Assembly (NCBI GenBank): GCA_024638265.1
Contig: JAHEKQ010000029.1
Location: 1-32,779 of the forward strand
DNA length: 32,779 bases
Origin: Flammeovirgaceae bacterium
GTDB lineage: Bacteria; Bacteroidota; Bacteroidia; Cytophagales; Cyclobacteriaceae
Direction of reading: 5' to 3'
Below, one piece after another: positions 1 to 7,751 of the stretch. The notes below the pieces were generated by a model that ran no database searches, was not told the origin of the DNA, and saw nothing but the letters and a program-made list of their open reading frames with translations. The translations under genes were made by a program, and so were the position numbers. Position 1 is the first letter of the stretch; the number at the start of each line of letters is the position of its first letter.

Positions 1-701
1 TCATTAATCTGCTTGTCAAATCCGACCTTGCTGAAGAAGACCATTCCGTCGTCTCCTTTGGTAGGTCTTTGATTCAATCGACCATTGGTAACACCTGCCA
101 CTAACAAGAAATCGCTAGGCTGTAAAGTGAGTTCAAAGAATGGCTCAGTACTGAAGGCGTCCATAATATAATTTCCTACGAAAGGGTTATAAATCGCTGT
201 GGCATTATCGGTTCGTCTGAATTGTGCATCACCATAATTGAACTGGTCCATACCAATTTTAATCGTGGCTATATCCATGAAGCTGGAAAGAAATCCTTCG
301 CTGATAAAATCAAGTTTATCCATTTGGATAAATCCACCTTTTATCCATGCTTCAGCGTGGTGTCTGGAAGAAAGATAAGTCCTGATGTGCAGGCGAAGAC
401 CATCTTCCAACTGGACGTCCAGGTTGAGGTTCGCGGTAGGAAGGTTAAAGTTATTTCCAAGGTCGTCCAATGTTTCTCCTGCGAAGGAATTTTCATGGCT
501 TATTCCCTGGAACTGAAGTGCGAAATCACCGCCTACACGGATTTTTACACCATCGAATTCTACATTATTATCCTTAGATGTCTCAAATACATTCAGACCA
601 TTCTGATCGTTAGACCTGAAATACTGCAAATCCCGTTTATCCTGTGCAAAACCGGAGAAAACGGTCAATACTAAAGTCAAAGTTATAATTATGTTTTTCA
701 T
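1..701 (-). CDS. Outer-membrane porin-like protein, partial (3' end outside window)
   Basis: The reverse strand reads 233 uninterrupted codons from an ATG at 701 to the window edge, so only the N-terminal part is present. The protein begins with a signal peptide (MKNIIITLTLVLTVFSGFAQD, cleavage expected before Gln-Asp). It continues with beta-strand-rich segments such as VKIRVGGDFALQFQG, LNLDVQLEDGLRLHIRTYLSSRHH and IKIGMDQFNYGDAQFRRTDN. From memory, this pattern (charged DKRDLxxFR start, GG-rich strands, 'RRTDN...YNPFVGNYIMDAF') matches a porin-like outer-membrane family common in flavobacteria. Its substrate is unknown. The gene is divergent from the oxidoreductase pair, and an FNR/CRP-like palindrome lies 89 nt upstream of its start. 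The antisense frame at 222-674 is a shadow. Confidence 0.8.
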   Translation of the reverse strand, partial: MKNIIITLTLVLTVFSGFAQDKRDLQYFRSNDQNGLNVFETSKDNNVEFDGVKIRVGGDFALQFQGISHENSFAGETLDDLGNNFNLPTANLNLDVQLEDGLRLHIRTYLSSRHHAEAWIKGGFIQMDKLDFISEGFLSSFMDIATIKIGMDQFNYGDAQFRRTDNATAIYNPFVGNYIMDAFSTEPFFELTLQPSDFLLVAGVTNGRLNQRPTKGDDGMVFFSKVGFDKQIN

Positions 702-789
702 CGGTTATTTTGTTTGGTTTGTGTCTATTTGGCACTAGTAAAATTACTATTTGGCTGTATTGAATAACATCATTATAATCTTCCCAAAA

Positions 790-807
790 ACTGATATAAA
801 TCAGTTA
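790..807. promoter_or_regulatory. FNR/CRP-like palindrome
   Basis: AACTGAT-ATAA-ATCAGTT is a perfect 7-bp inverted repeat with a 4-nt spacer. The TGAT-N4-ATCA core is the geometry bound by FNR/CRP-family regulators (TTGAT-N4-ATCAA for FNR). It lies 89 nt upstream of the porin-like start on the minus strand. No regulator of that family is encoded in the window, so the assignment rests on the site alone. Confidence 0.45.
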
Positions 808-896
808 TATATTTTGCAGAAATTAGCTTTACAATGTTTAATTTTAAGGTTCACTCCCTTCAGTAAAATTTCAGGCTCACAGCATACAATAATCAG

Positions 897-950
897 GTAA
901 TTATCTAATGGTTAATTATGTGATTAATTACCTAATTAATTATGTAATTA
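897..950. repeat. AT-rich tandem dyads upstream of the oxidoreductase operon
   Basis: Two 15-nt direct copies, TTAATTATGTGATTA (912-926) and TTAATTATGTAATTA (936-950), differ at one base and are spaced 24 nt start to start. The second contains the dyad TAATTA-TG-TAATTA. A weaker relative lies at 897-910. The spacing is close to two helical turns, which would suit cooperative binding by a dimeric regulator. Confidence 0.4.
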
Positions 951-1040
951 TTAAATGCTTTCTAACGTATCCTGTATCATTTCCCCGTATCCCCTGAAAA
1001 GCATTATCTTTCTCAAAAACTTTATCTGGAAAACTAATCC

Positions 1041-2018
1041 ATGAAGGCTGCCATCTTACATAACTATGGCCCACCTGAAGTGATCGGCATTGAGGAGGTT
1101 CCAATGCCCAAACCGAAGAGAAATGAGATTCTTGTGAAGATTCACGCCTCAACCATTACGATGGGGGATTCTGAATTGAGGAGGTTTGACCTAGCGTGGT
1201 GGGTCTGGTTGCCCTTGCGTTTGTATATGGGTTTATTCAAACCCAGGAAAAAAGCTTCAATACTTGGGCAGGAAATGTCGGGAGAGGTAGTTGAAGTTGG
1301 TGAAAATGTAGAGAATTATAGAATAGGGGATCGCGTGGCCGGCCCCTCGGACCAGGGATTTGGTTGTCATGCAGAATACCGGGTTTTTTCAGGTTCTTCC
1401 GTTCTGGTAAAATTGCCGGATTCCATCTCTTATGAGCAGGCAACTACCCTTCCGGCCGGGGGAATCAATGCGATTTACTTTATAGACAAACTCGATATTC
1501 AACAGGGCCAAACCCTGCTAATCAATGGAGCCGGCGGAAGTATCGGATCTTTTGCTTTACAATTGGCCAAACATAAAGGTGCCGAGGTCACGGCAGTGGA
1601 TAGCGGTGAAAAGCTTGAAATGCTCCGGGGCCTGGGAGCTGACCATGTAGTTGACTACACTGAGGAGAGTTATTGGAAAAGTGATGCTAAATATGACCTG
1701 GTCTTCGATGTATGGAGCAAAAAGCGATTTAGACGGGCGGTCCGCGCATTAAAAAAACGGGGGAAAGTACTCTATGCAAACCCTATGATGTCAATTCTGT
1801 GGCTGAAATTATTTCATTCCCTTATGGGTACAAAAAAAATTACTACAGGTATTGCACCTTACCGCAAGGAAGACCTTCAGCATCTTACGGAGCTCATGCG
1901 GGATGGTAAGTTGGTGACCTTTATTGACAAGAGCTTCCCGCTTGATGAAATTGTCGAAGCTCACCGCTACGTGGATACCGGGGCTAAAAAAGGCCATATC
2001 GTAATCCATATTCCATGA
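1041..2018 (+). CDS. NAD(P)-dependent MDR oxidoreductase (quinone-reductase type)
   Basis: This 325-aa medium-chain dehydrogenase/reductase has an N-terminal GroES-like domain (MKAAILHNYGPPEVIGIEEVP, ILGQEMSGEVVEVGENV) and a Rossmann domain with the dinucleotide motif NGAGGSIGSFALQLAK around residue 180. It lacks the structural-zinc cysteine cluster of classical alcohol dehydrogenases, which fits the quinone oxidoreductase/zeta-crystallin branch. Members reduce quinones or enones using NADPH; the substrate here cannot be read from sequence. It ends in a 4-nt ATGA overlap with a paralogous gene, so the two are probably cotranslated. A 2-3 nt shifted antisense frame at 1809-2126 is a shadow. 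Confidence 0.88.
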   Translation: MKAAILHNYGPPEVIGIEEVPMPKPKRNEILVKIHASTITMGDSELRRFDLAWWVWLPLRLYMGLFKPRKKASILGQEMSGEVVEVGENVENYRIGDRVAGPSDQGFGCHAEYRVFSGSSVLVKLPDSISYEQATTLPAGGINAIYFIDKLDIQQGQTLLINGAGGSIGSFALQLAKHKGAEVTAVDSGEKLEMLRGLGADHVVDYTEESYWKSDAKYDLVFDVWSKKRFRRAVRALKKRGKVLYANPMMSILWLKLFHSLMGTKKITTGIAPYRKEDLQHLTELMRDGKLVTFIDKSFPLDEIVEAHRYVDTGAKKGHIVIHIP

Positions 2019-2977
2019 AAGCCGCGGTTTATAGTGAATATGGAGGTCCTGAAAAGATTGTAATTCAGGAAGTTCCCCGACCGGTTCCGCAGGACGGTGA
2101 AGTATTGATCCGCACGCAGGCCACATGTATCAATTCATGGGATTTTGACATGTTGTATGGACGACCCTTTTTCCTCCGCTTGATTACCGGGGCGATCAGA
2201 CGGCCGAAGATCAAGATTTTGGGCTGTGATATTGCCGGAATTGTGGAGAAAACAGGTGATGATGTCAGTGATCTGAAACCCGGAGACCGGGTATTTGGGG
2301 ACCTCTCTGAAGGCAGTTGGGGGGGAATGGCCGAATGGGTCTGCGCCGATGCAGAAAAGCTGGCTATGATTCCCAATTCCATGGATTTCCTCCAGGCTGC
2401 CGCACTTCCACAGGCAGGTGTACTCGCATGGCAGGCTATGATGAAACGCTGGCCAAAAAGAGGAGAAAAACTCCTGGTTAACGGGGCAGGTGGCGGAGTA
2501 GGCACCATAGCGCTTCAGATCGCCCTCAGGGAAGGTGTAGATGTGACTTGTGTGGACAGTGGTAAAAAGCTGGAGAAACTCAAGGAGATGGGTTGCAGGG
2601 TCGTTGATTACAGGAAAGAGGATTTCACCAGGCTCGGTGAAACTTACGATCTGATTATTGATAACGTATCCCACCATAGCGTTTTCCGTTACCGCAAAGT
2701 TCTCAATAAGGGAGGCAAGTGTGTTATCGTTGGAGGATCCTATGGAAAGATCCTTATGAATGTCATTCTCCAGAATTTCCATTCAAAAGACAAGTGGGTT
2801 GGAATCCTGGCTCATAAACCATCCAGCAAAGACCTTCAAAAACTGTCTGATCTATTTGAAGAGCGAACATTGAGCCCAATCATAGATTCAATTTTTCCAC
2901 TGGATCGGGCAAGGGAGGCTTTTGAAAGATTTCAATCAGGTGACTTCTATGGTAAAGTGGTCATTCAGACAGAATGA
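2015..2977 (+). CDS. NAD(P)-dependent MDR oxidoreductase, tandem paralogue
   Basis: A 320-aa protein with the same architecture as the upstream gene: MKAAVYSEYGGPEKIVIQEVP start, ILGCDIAGIVEKTGDDV and DRVFGDLSEGSWGGMAEWV in the catalytic domain, and NGAGGGVGTIALQIA as the dinucleotide-binding loop. The two proteins share the pattern of motifs but differ widely elsewhere, so this is an old duplication or co-recruited pair, not a recent copy. The ATG lies inside the stop of its neighbour (ATGA at 2015-2018). It likely reduces an activated double bond or a quinone. Heterodimer formation is possible but not shown by the sequence. Confidence 0.88.
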   Translation: MKAAVYSEYGGPEKIVIQEVPRPVPQDGEVLIRTQATCINSWDFDMLYGRPFFLRLITGAIRRPKIKILGCDIAGIVEKTGDDVSDLKPGDRVFGDLSEGSWGGMAEWVCADAEKLAMIPNSMDFLQAAALPQAGVLAWQAMMKRWPKRGEKLLVNGAGGGVGTIALQIALREGVDVTCVDSGKKLEKLKEMGCRVVDYRKEDFTRLGETYDLIIDNVSHHSVFRYRKVLNKGGKCVIVGGSYGKILMNVILQNFHSKDKWVGILAHKPSSKDLQKLSDLFEERTLSPIIDSIFPLDRAREAFERFQSGDFYGKVVIQTE

Positions 2978-3021
2978 TTATCTTGAATAAGATCGGATTT
3001 ACAGAATAAAATAATTTCAAA

Positions 3022-3462
3022 ATGAAAAAGATAATTATCCTTTTAGCTGTTTTATTCAATTTCACAATCATATGTGAAGCCCAGGATGAAAAAGGAATTA
3101 CCTCTTTAAATGAGGTGAAAGATATCTCCCTTCAGGTAACAGAAAACTTCAAGAATAAGGAAATCACAGAAGCCTTTGTTACCCTAAGGAGGATATGGAT
3201 ACTCAATGAAACGGAAATCAACCGGCTTGAAAGTACCGTAAAGGAACAGCAATCCGTAGTTTATGATAATTATGGTGAGTCCATAGGAATAAATCTCGTT
3301 CAGGAAGAGCTTGTAGATGGAGTAATCTATAAACTAACCTATGTTGTAAGACATGAATGGCATGGAATGAAACTCACCTTCATCTATTACTATGGAAAGG
3401 GAGACACATGGTACCTCAATAATTTCAATTGGGATGATAAGATATCCGAACTGGTGGATTAG
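3022..3462 (+). CDS. Exported small protein, DUF3887-like
   Basis: A 146-aa protein with a clear signal peptide (MKKIIILLAVLFNFTIICEAQDE) and a small mature domain of about 125 residues. The mature part alternates helix (VKDISLQVTENFKNKEITEAFVTLRR) and strand (KLTYVVRHEWHGMKLTFIYYYGKGDTWYLNNFNWD). This is reminiscent of the NTF2-like DUF3887 group, but I am not certain of the family. It starts 44 nt after the MDR pair and 28 nt before a beta-barrel gene, so it may share a transcript with either. No catalytic residues are recognisable. Confidence 0.7.
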   Translation: MKKIIILLAVLFNFTIICEAQDEKGITSLNEVKDISLQVTENFKNKEITEAFVTLRRIWILNETEINRLESTVKEQQSVVYDNYGESIGINLVQEELVDGVIYKLTYVVRHEWHGMKLTFIYYYGKGDTWYLNNFNWDDKISELVD

Positions 3463-3490
3463 GTAGCCCTTTAAAACCAGTTCAAATGGT

Positions 3491-4597
3491 ATGACACCTT
3501 TATCGGATCACAGAAATACAAAAAAGATTAAATATGGACTGGCACTAGCCCTAGGGTTGTTCATATCCAACTCGATACTCTATGGGCAAGTACTTGTTTT
3601 GAAGAATGGCGACTCGCTTCAATTGTCAGCTGTTTATACCGGGTCGTTCAAAACAAATGAAAAACAGGTTACTGTACGCCTCAAGGATAATAGTACTTCA
3701 ACCATTCCTGCTGAAGATTTTCTTTACTATTTCTGGAGGGGTAAATTCTATCATTCCATTATACCAAATGGAGAGTCAGAACGCATTATCTGCAATCTTG
3801 AAATTGCAGGACCTTTAGGCCTCGCCCAGTCTATCGATCGTTTCAACAACAAAACTTTCTACTTTATTAAAAATGAGAATTACTACAGCATAGAACCTTA
3901 CCAGTTCAGAATCGACGAGCTATTAGTAACGCTTCTTGATGACTTCATAGAATTCAGAACTGTTTATCAGAAGAAAATATTCTATGATTCGAAATCCTTA
4001 ATTGAACTGGTGAGTTATTACAACAACTACAGAGAGCCTGAAATATTCAACATACAAAATGTCGATTATGAACATGACCCAAAACTTTCCGTATTCGGAA
4101 CCTATAACTTTAACTTTTTCAATGACGACAGGAACTCGGACCAAATCAGTCAAAATCATTCATTCTCCTCTGGGTTGATGCTCACGAACAAATATTCACC
4201 CCGTATATCAGTGCAAGCTTCCATATTTTATACGAATGCACTTGCTTCTTCCAGTACCCAGACTATACGTATAAATGCTATATCATTTGACCCCGCACTA
4301 TTATTTGTTGTTTACAGAAAGGAGAAAAATATTATCTGGATAGGTCCTTACCTCGCAGCACAGTTTCATTTTTATAGCAGTATCAGGCAGGCTGGGCTTC
4401 CCTTTAATCCCAGGAATATTTCAGGCGTTAGTGTCGGTGGGTTTCTTTATTTATTTGCTGAGGTTCACGAGAGATTCAACTTCTTCTCAAAGTACGGACA
4501 GTATTCGCTGCCTGTTGCAAATAACGGAGCTATCCTAATACGTGGAAAATTAACCAATAGGGTATTTCAAATAGGAGTTGCATTTAACCTCTTTTAA
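3491..4597 (+). CDS. Predicted outer-membrane beta-barrel protein
   Basis: A 368-aa protein with an unusually long charged N-region before the hydrophobic signal segment (KYGLALALGLFISNSILYG, then Gln). After about residue 30 comes a soluble domain (VLVLKNGDSLQLSAV ... IPAEDFLYYFWRGKFYHSI). The C-terminal half has alternating hydrophobic strands (KLSVFGTYNFNFF, ISVQASIFYTNAL, IWIGPYLAAQFHF) and ends in an aromatic residue (FQIGVAFNLF), as expected for barrel insertion by BAM. No specific family is recognised. The start at 3491 follows an out-of-frame ATG at 3486. It ends 62 nt before the promoter-proximal ATG of the M28 peptidase. Confidence 0.72.
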   Translation: MTPLSDHRNTKKIKYGLALALGLFISNSILYGQVLVLKNGDSLQLSAVYTGSFKTNEKQVTVRLKDNSTSTIPAEDFLYYFWRGKFYHSIIPNGESERIICNLEIAGPLGLAQSIDRFNNKTFYFIKNENYYSIEPYQFRIDELLVTLLDDFIEFRTVYQKKIFYDSKSLIELVSYYNNYREPEIFNIQNVDYEHDPKLSVFGTYNFNFFNDDRNSDQISQNHSFSSGLMLTNKYSPRISVQASIFYTNALASSSTQTIRINAISFDPALLFVVYRKEKNIIWIGPYLAAQFHFYSSIRQAGLPFNPRNISGVSVGGFLYLFAEVHERFNFFSKYGQYSLPVANNGAILIRGKLTNRVFQIGVAFNLF

Positions 4598-4611
4598 GTG
4601 ACGATGCTCAC

Positions 4612-4641
4612 TTTGATTTATCCTTCTTGATATTACTTTTG
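4612..4641 (+). promoter_or_regulatory. Bacteroidetes-type promoter for the M28 peptidase
   Basis: TTTG (4612-4615) is followed after 18 nt by TACTTTTG (4634-4641), an exact match to the Bacteroidetes -7 consensus TAnnTTTG with normal -33/-7 spacing. Transcription would begin about 4648, leaving a leader of roughly 12 nt before the ATG at 4660. This supports 4660 over the upstream TTG at 4627 as the real start. Confidence 0.65.
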
Positions 4642-4659
4642 CAGAATAATATATCAACT

Positions 4660-5883
4660 ATGATGAGAACACTGTTTATCCTACTAATAGCAATCAATAT
4701 AATTTCGTGTAAGCAATCCCCTGAGGATCAGCTAGTGGAAGACATTTATTTTCTGGCAAGTGACAACTTAGAAGGCCGGGAAATCGGAAGTGCAGGTGAG
4801 GAAGAAGCTGCTGAATACCTGGCGGAAAGATTTGAGCAGCTGGGAATGTTACCCCGTGGAACGGAAGGATACTTCCAGGAATTCAGCGTAAAACCCTCCA
4901 ATAATCCACATGAGGAAGCAAGAATCGGTGAATCAGGTGATTCTGCTATCATTGGCAGAAATGTAATTGGATTTTTTGACAACCGTTCGGAAAACACAGT
5001 GATCATAGGGGCACATTTTGACCACCTGGGATATGGCGATGTTGGATCCCTTTACCGGGGTGATAGTGCTGCGATTCACAACGGAGCAGACGACAACGCA
5101 AGCGGCACGGCTGCCCTCTTGAGAATTGCTGAAGAGTTGAAAAAGAAAAATACCGGTAATAACTATCTTTTCATCGCTTTTTCGGGAGAGGAAAAGGGCC
5201 TGTGGGGTTCGAATTATTTCTCGAAGAATCCAACTATAGATCTCGAATCGGTAAACTACATGATAAATATGGATATGGTTGGCCGATTAAATGAGGAGAA
5301 TACTCTTGCTATTAACGGAACTGGCACCTCTCCACTCTGGGAAGAAGCATTTGCCGGTATAAATGCGGACTCTTTAAACCTGGTAAAGAAGGAATCGGGC
5401 GTGGGCCCCTCCGATCATACGTCATTTTACCTGAGAGATATTCCCGTATTGCACTTCTTCACGGGGCAACATGAAGATTATCACAAGCCTACAGACGATG
5501 CAGATAAAATTAACTATACAGGGATTTTGGCAGTTACCGATTACATCCTGGCTGTGATCCAGGAGCTTGATGATGACGGGAAACTGGCATTCACCAAGAC
5601 CCGGGATGAATCAGAGGTCGCTCCCAGATTTACAGTCACATTAGGGGTTGTACCAGATTATCTCTACGGAGACGCAGGTATGAGAATTGATGGTGTGACC
5701 GAAGGCAAACCCGCTTCCAATGCCGGGATGATTACCGGTGATATCGTTCTTAAGATGGGAGACATTGAGGTAAAAGATATGATGGGATATATGGAGGCAC
5801 TATCTGCATTCCAAAAAGGTGACAAAACGATTGTGAGGATCAGACGGGGTGAGGAGGAACTTGACCTGGAAGTTGAGTTCTAA
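4660..5883 (+). CDS. M28-family metallopeptidase lipoprotein with C-terminal PDZ domain
   Basis: A 407-aa lipoprotein with lipobox IISC (Cys17) after MMRTLFILLIAIN. The M28 zinc ligands are all present: His119 (GAHFDHLG), Asp144/145 (NGADDNASG), Glu177/178 (FSGEEKG), Asp205 (NMDMVGR) and His275 (EDYHKPTDD). This predicts a co-catalytic di-zinc aminopeptidase anchored in the cell envelope. Residues from about 315 to the end form a PDZ domain (YGDAGMRIDGVTEGKPASNAG, GDIVLKMGDIEV), which probably binds peptide C-termini or gates the active site. I chose the ATG at 4660 because a longer frame from TTG 4627 would run through the promoter and mask the lipobox signal. Its stop overlaps the stop of the convergent kdsA. 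Confidence 0.92.
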   Translation: MMRTLFILLIAINIISCKQSPEDQLVEDIYFLASDNLEGREIGSAGEEEAAEYLAERFEQLGMLPRGTEGYFQEFSVKPSNNPHEEARIGESGDSAIIGRNVIGFFDNRSENTVIIGAHFDHLGYGDVGSLYRGDSAAIHNGADDNASGTAALLRIAEELKKKNTGNNYLFIAFSGEEKGLWGSNYFSKNPTIDLESVNYMINMDMVGRLNEENTLAINGTGTSPLWEEAFAGINADSLNLVKKESGVGPSDHTSFYLRDIPVLHFFTGQHEDYHKPTDDADKINYTGILAVTDYILAVIQELDDDGKLAFTKTRDESEVAPRFTVTLGVVPDYLYGDAGMRIDGVTEGKPASNAGMITGDIVLKMGDIEVKDMMGYMEALSAFQKGDKTIVRIRRGEEELDLEVEF

Positions 5884-6698
5884 TTAACGGCCTTCTTGAT
5901 CTTTATTAACATTTCCAGGAGATCTTTCATTTCAGACAGGGGAATCATATTGGGTCCGTCTGACAACGCTTTTTCAGGGTTGGGATGGGTCTCAATAAAA
6001 AAACCATCCACACCCACAGCAGCAGCAGCTCTCGCCAGGTAAGGTGCAAATTGTCTTTGACCGCCGGATTTTCCACCGGCTCCTCCGGGTTGCTGGACAC
6101 TGTGAGTAACATCAAAGATTACCGGAGCGATCTCACGCATGGTAGTAAGGGCACGAAAATCCACTACCAGGTTGTGATATCCGAATGTAGTACCCCTTTC
6201 CGTGAGAAGAATTTTATCATTTCCCGTACTCTTTACCTTGTTGACAGCATATTCCATATCACCGGCTGCCATAAATTGGCCTTTCTTGATTTTTACAGTC
6301 TTCCCGGAGTTTCCAGCGGCAACCAGCAGGTCGGTCTGACGACATAGGAATGCCGGTATCTGAATAACATCGACAACAGCAGCCAATTCCTTTACCTGGT
6401 AAGATTCATGTACATCTGTAACCACCGGTAGATCAAAGGTCTTTTTAATATTATCAAGAACCTCCAACCCCTTATCAAGACCCGGACCTCTGAACGAACT
6501 TACAGCTGTCCGGTTGGCCTTATCGAATGATGCCTTGAACACATATTGAATCCCCAGTTCCTCACAAACTTCCTTCATCTTCCCGGCGATATCGACGCAG
6601 AGTTGTTCACTTTCAATCACGCATGGACCGGAAAAAAGGACCCAATGGTCACTACCTACGCTAGTTTTTTGGTCAATATTGAATGCGTTCTTGTGCAT
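5880..6698 (-). CDS. kdsA: 3-deoxy-8-phosphooctulonate synthase (KDO-8-P synthase)
   Basis: A 272-aa enzyme condensing phosphoenolpyruvate with arabinose-5-phosphate to give KDO-8-phosphate, a cytoplasmic step of lipopolysaccharide inner-core synthesis. Signature segments are SGPCVIES, FKASFDKANRT, KKGQFMAAGDM, LTERGTTFGYHNLVVDF and DVTHSVQQPGG. Cys26 in the GPC motif is the residue that marks the metal-dependent class II enzymes, whereas the E. coli class I enzyme has Asn there. It is the last gene of the four-gene operon, starting 3 nt after the epimerase stop. The same operon carries kdsC, which acts one step later. Confidence 0.96.
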   Translation of the reverse strand: MHKNAFNIDQKTSVGSDHWVLFSGPCVIESEQLCVDIAGKMKEVCEELGIQYVFKASFDKANRTAVSSFRGPGLDKGLEVLDNIKKTFDLPVVTDVHESYQVKELAAVVDVIQIPAFLCRQTDLLVAAGNSGKTVKIKKGQFMAAGDMEYAVNKVKSTGNDKILLTERGTTFGYHNLVVDFRALTTMREIAPVIFDVTHSVQQPGGAGGKSGGQRQFAPYLARAAAAVGVDGFFIETHPNPEKALSDGPNMIPLSEMKDLLEMLIKIKKAVN

Positions 6699-6701
6699 GA
6701 T

Positions 6702-7751
6702 TTATACTTTATAGAAATCTTTGTACCAGTTCACGAACTCTTTTATTCCCTCGCTGATTGGAGTATCGGGTTTATAATCAAAATCCTGAACCAGGTCAGA
6801 TACATCTGCCCAGGTAGCTGCAACATCACCGGGTTGAATGGGTTCCATAAGTTTCTCTGCTTCCATCCCCAACTCCTTCTCCAATGTACTAATGAAATCC
6901 ATCAGGTTTTCAGGGTGGCTATTTCCAATATTATAGATCTTATATGGAGCCCTTGAACTTCCCGGGTCCGGGTTTTTCCCGGACCATTCCGGGTTTCCTG
7001 AAGAGGCTTCTGACATACACTTCACGATTCCTCCCACAATATCATCGATATAGGTAAAGTCCCTTTTCATGTTTCCATTATTGAACACATGGATTGGATT
7101 GCCTTCAAGAATTGCCTTTGTAAAAAGGAACAAGGCCATATCAGGCCTGCCCCATGGCCCGTAAACCGTAAAGAACCTAAGTCCCGTTGTTGGGAGGTCA
7201 TAGAGATGACTATAGGTATGTGCCATCAATTCGTTGCTCTTCTTGCTGGCTGCATAAAGGCTTACCGGATGGTCCACATTATGGTGTACAGAAAATGGCA
7301 TAGATTCATTTAACCCATAGACACTGGAACTACTGGCGTAAACAAGGTGCCCCACCCCTGCGTGACGACAGCCCTCCAATATATTGGTAAATCCGACAAT
7401 ATTTGACTGGACATAACTGTGTGGGTTTTCCAAGCTGTAACGAACACCGGCCTGTGCGGCGAGGTTTACAACAGCATCAAATCGTTCCATCTTGATCAAC
7501 TTGATAAGTTCAGGGTTTTCGAGATCCATTTTGAGAAATCGAAACCTTTCGAATATGGAAGAGGACAAGATTCTGTCCGACTCGACATTATTTCGAATAA
7601 TTCCCAATTTTTCAAGGCGGCCGTATTTCAACCTGACATCGTAATAATCGTTGACATTGTCCAGGCCAAGGACCTCGTAGCCCATTTCCAATAACCTCTG
7701 TGTGAGGTGGAATCCAATAAATCCGGCGGCTCCTGTAACTAAAACTCTCAC
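6702..7751 (-). CDS. NAD-dependent sugar-nucleotide epimerase (UDP-glucuronate 4-epimerase-like)
   Basis: A 349-aa extended short-chain dehydrogenase. The Rossmann motif GAAGFIG is at residues 7-13, the SSSVYG serine stretch is near 140-146, and the catalytic YxxxK is Tyr166/Lys170. The N-terminus (LGLDNVNDYYDVRLKYGRLEKL) closely follows the pattern of UDP-glucuronate 4-epimerases used for capsule and LPS sugars, though UDP-glucose 4-epimerase activity cannot be excluded. The start codon is GTG inside a 4-nt GTGA overlap with the stop of the upstream wecB-like gene, and the glycine-rich motif position confirms this start. It probably supplies UDP-galacturonate or a related sugar for surface glycans. 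Confidence 0.9.
   Translation of the reverse strand: MRVLVTGAAGFIGFHLTQRLLEMGYEVLGLDNVNDYYDVRLKYGRLEKLGIIRNNVESDRILSSSIFERFRFLKMDLENPELIKLIKMERFDAVVNLAAQAGVRYSLENPHSYVQSNIVGFTNILEGCRHAGVGHLVYASSSSVYGLNESMPFSVHHNVDHPVSLYAASKKSNELMAHTYSHLYDLPTTGLRFFTVYGPWGRPDMALFLFTKAILEGNPIHVFNNGNMKRDFTYIDDIVGGIVKCMSEASSGNPEWSGKNPDPGSSRAPYKIYNIGNSHPENLMDFISTLEKELGMEAEKLMEPIQPGDVAATWADVSDLVQDFDYKPDTPISEGIKEFVNWYKDFYKV

Larger units (their letters stand above)
702..1040. promoter_or_regulatory. Divergent intergenic regulatory region
   Basis: This 339-nt AT-rich gap separates the porin-like gene (minus) from the oxidoreductase operon (plus). It holds a 7-bp palindrome at 790-807, three related TAATTA-type elements at 897-950, and a short degenerate GTATCC-like stretch at 966-993 resembling the satellite at 20511-20744. 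A weak -7-like octamer, TATCTTTC, lies at 1005-1012, 28 nt before the ATG at 1041. No RNA gene or coding frame with family likeness is seen. Confidence 0.5.

Noticed and set aside
222-674. 150-aa plus-strand open frame at the left end
   Set aside because: It is antisense to the porin-like gene, which has a signal peptide and barrel strands; the frame has no family likeness.
2065-2782. Two long minus-strand frames (147 and 215 aa)
   Set aside because: Both are antisense to the second MDR oxidoreductase with its clear dinucleotide motif.
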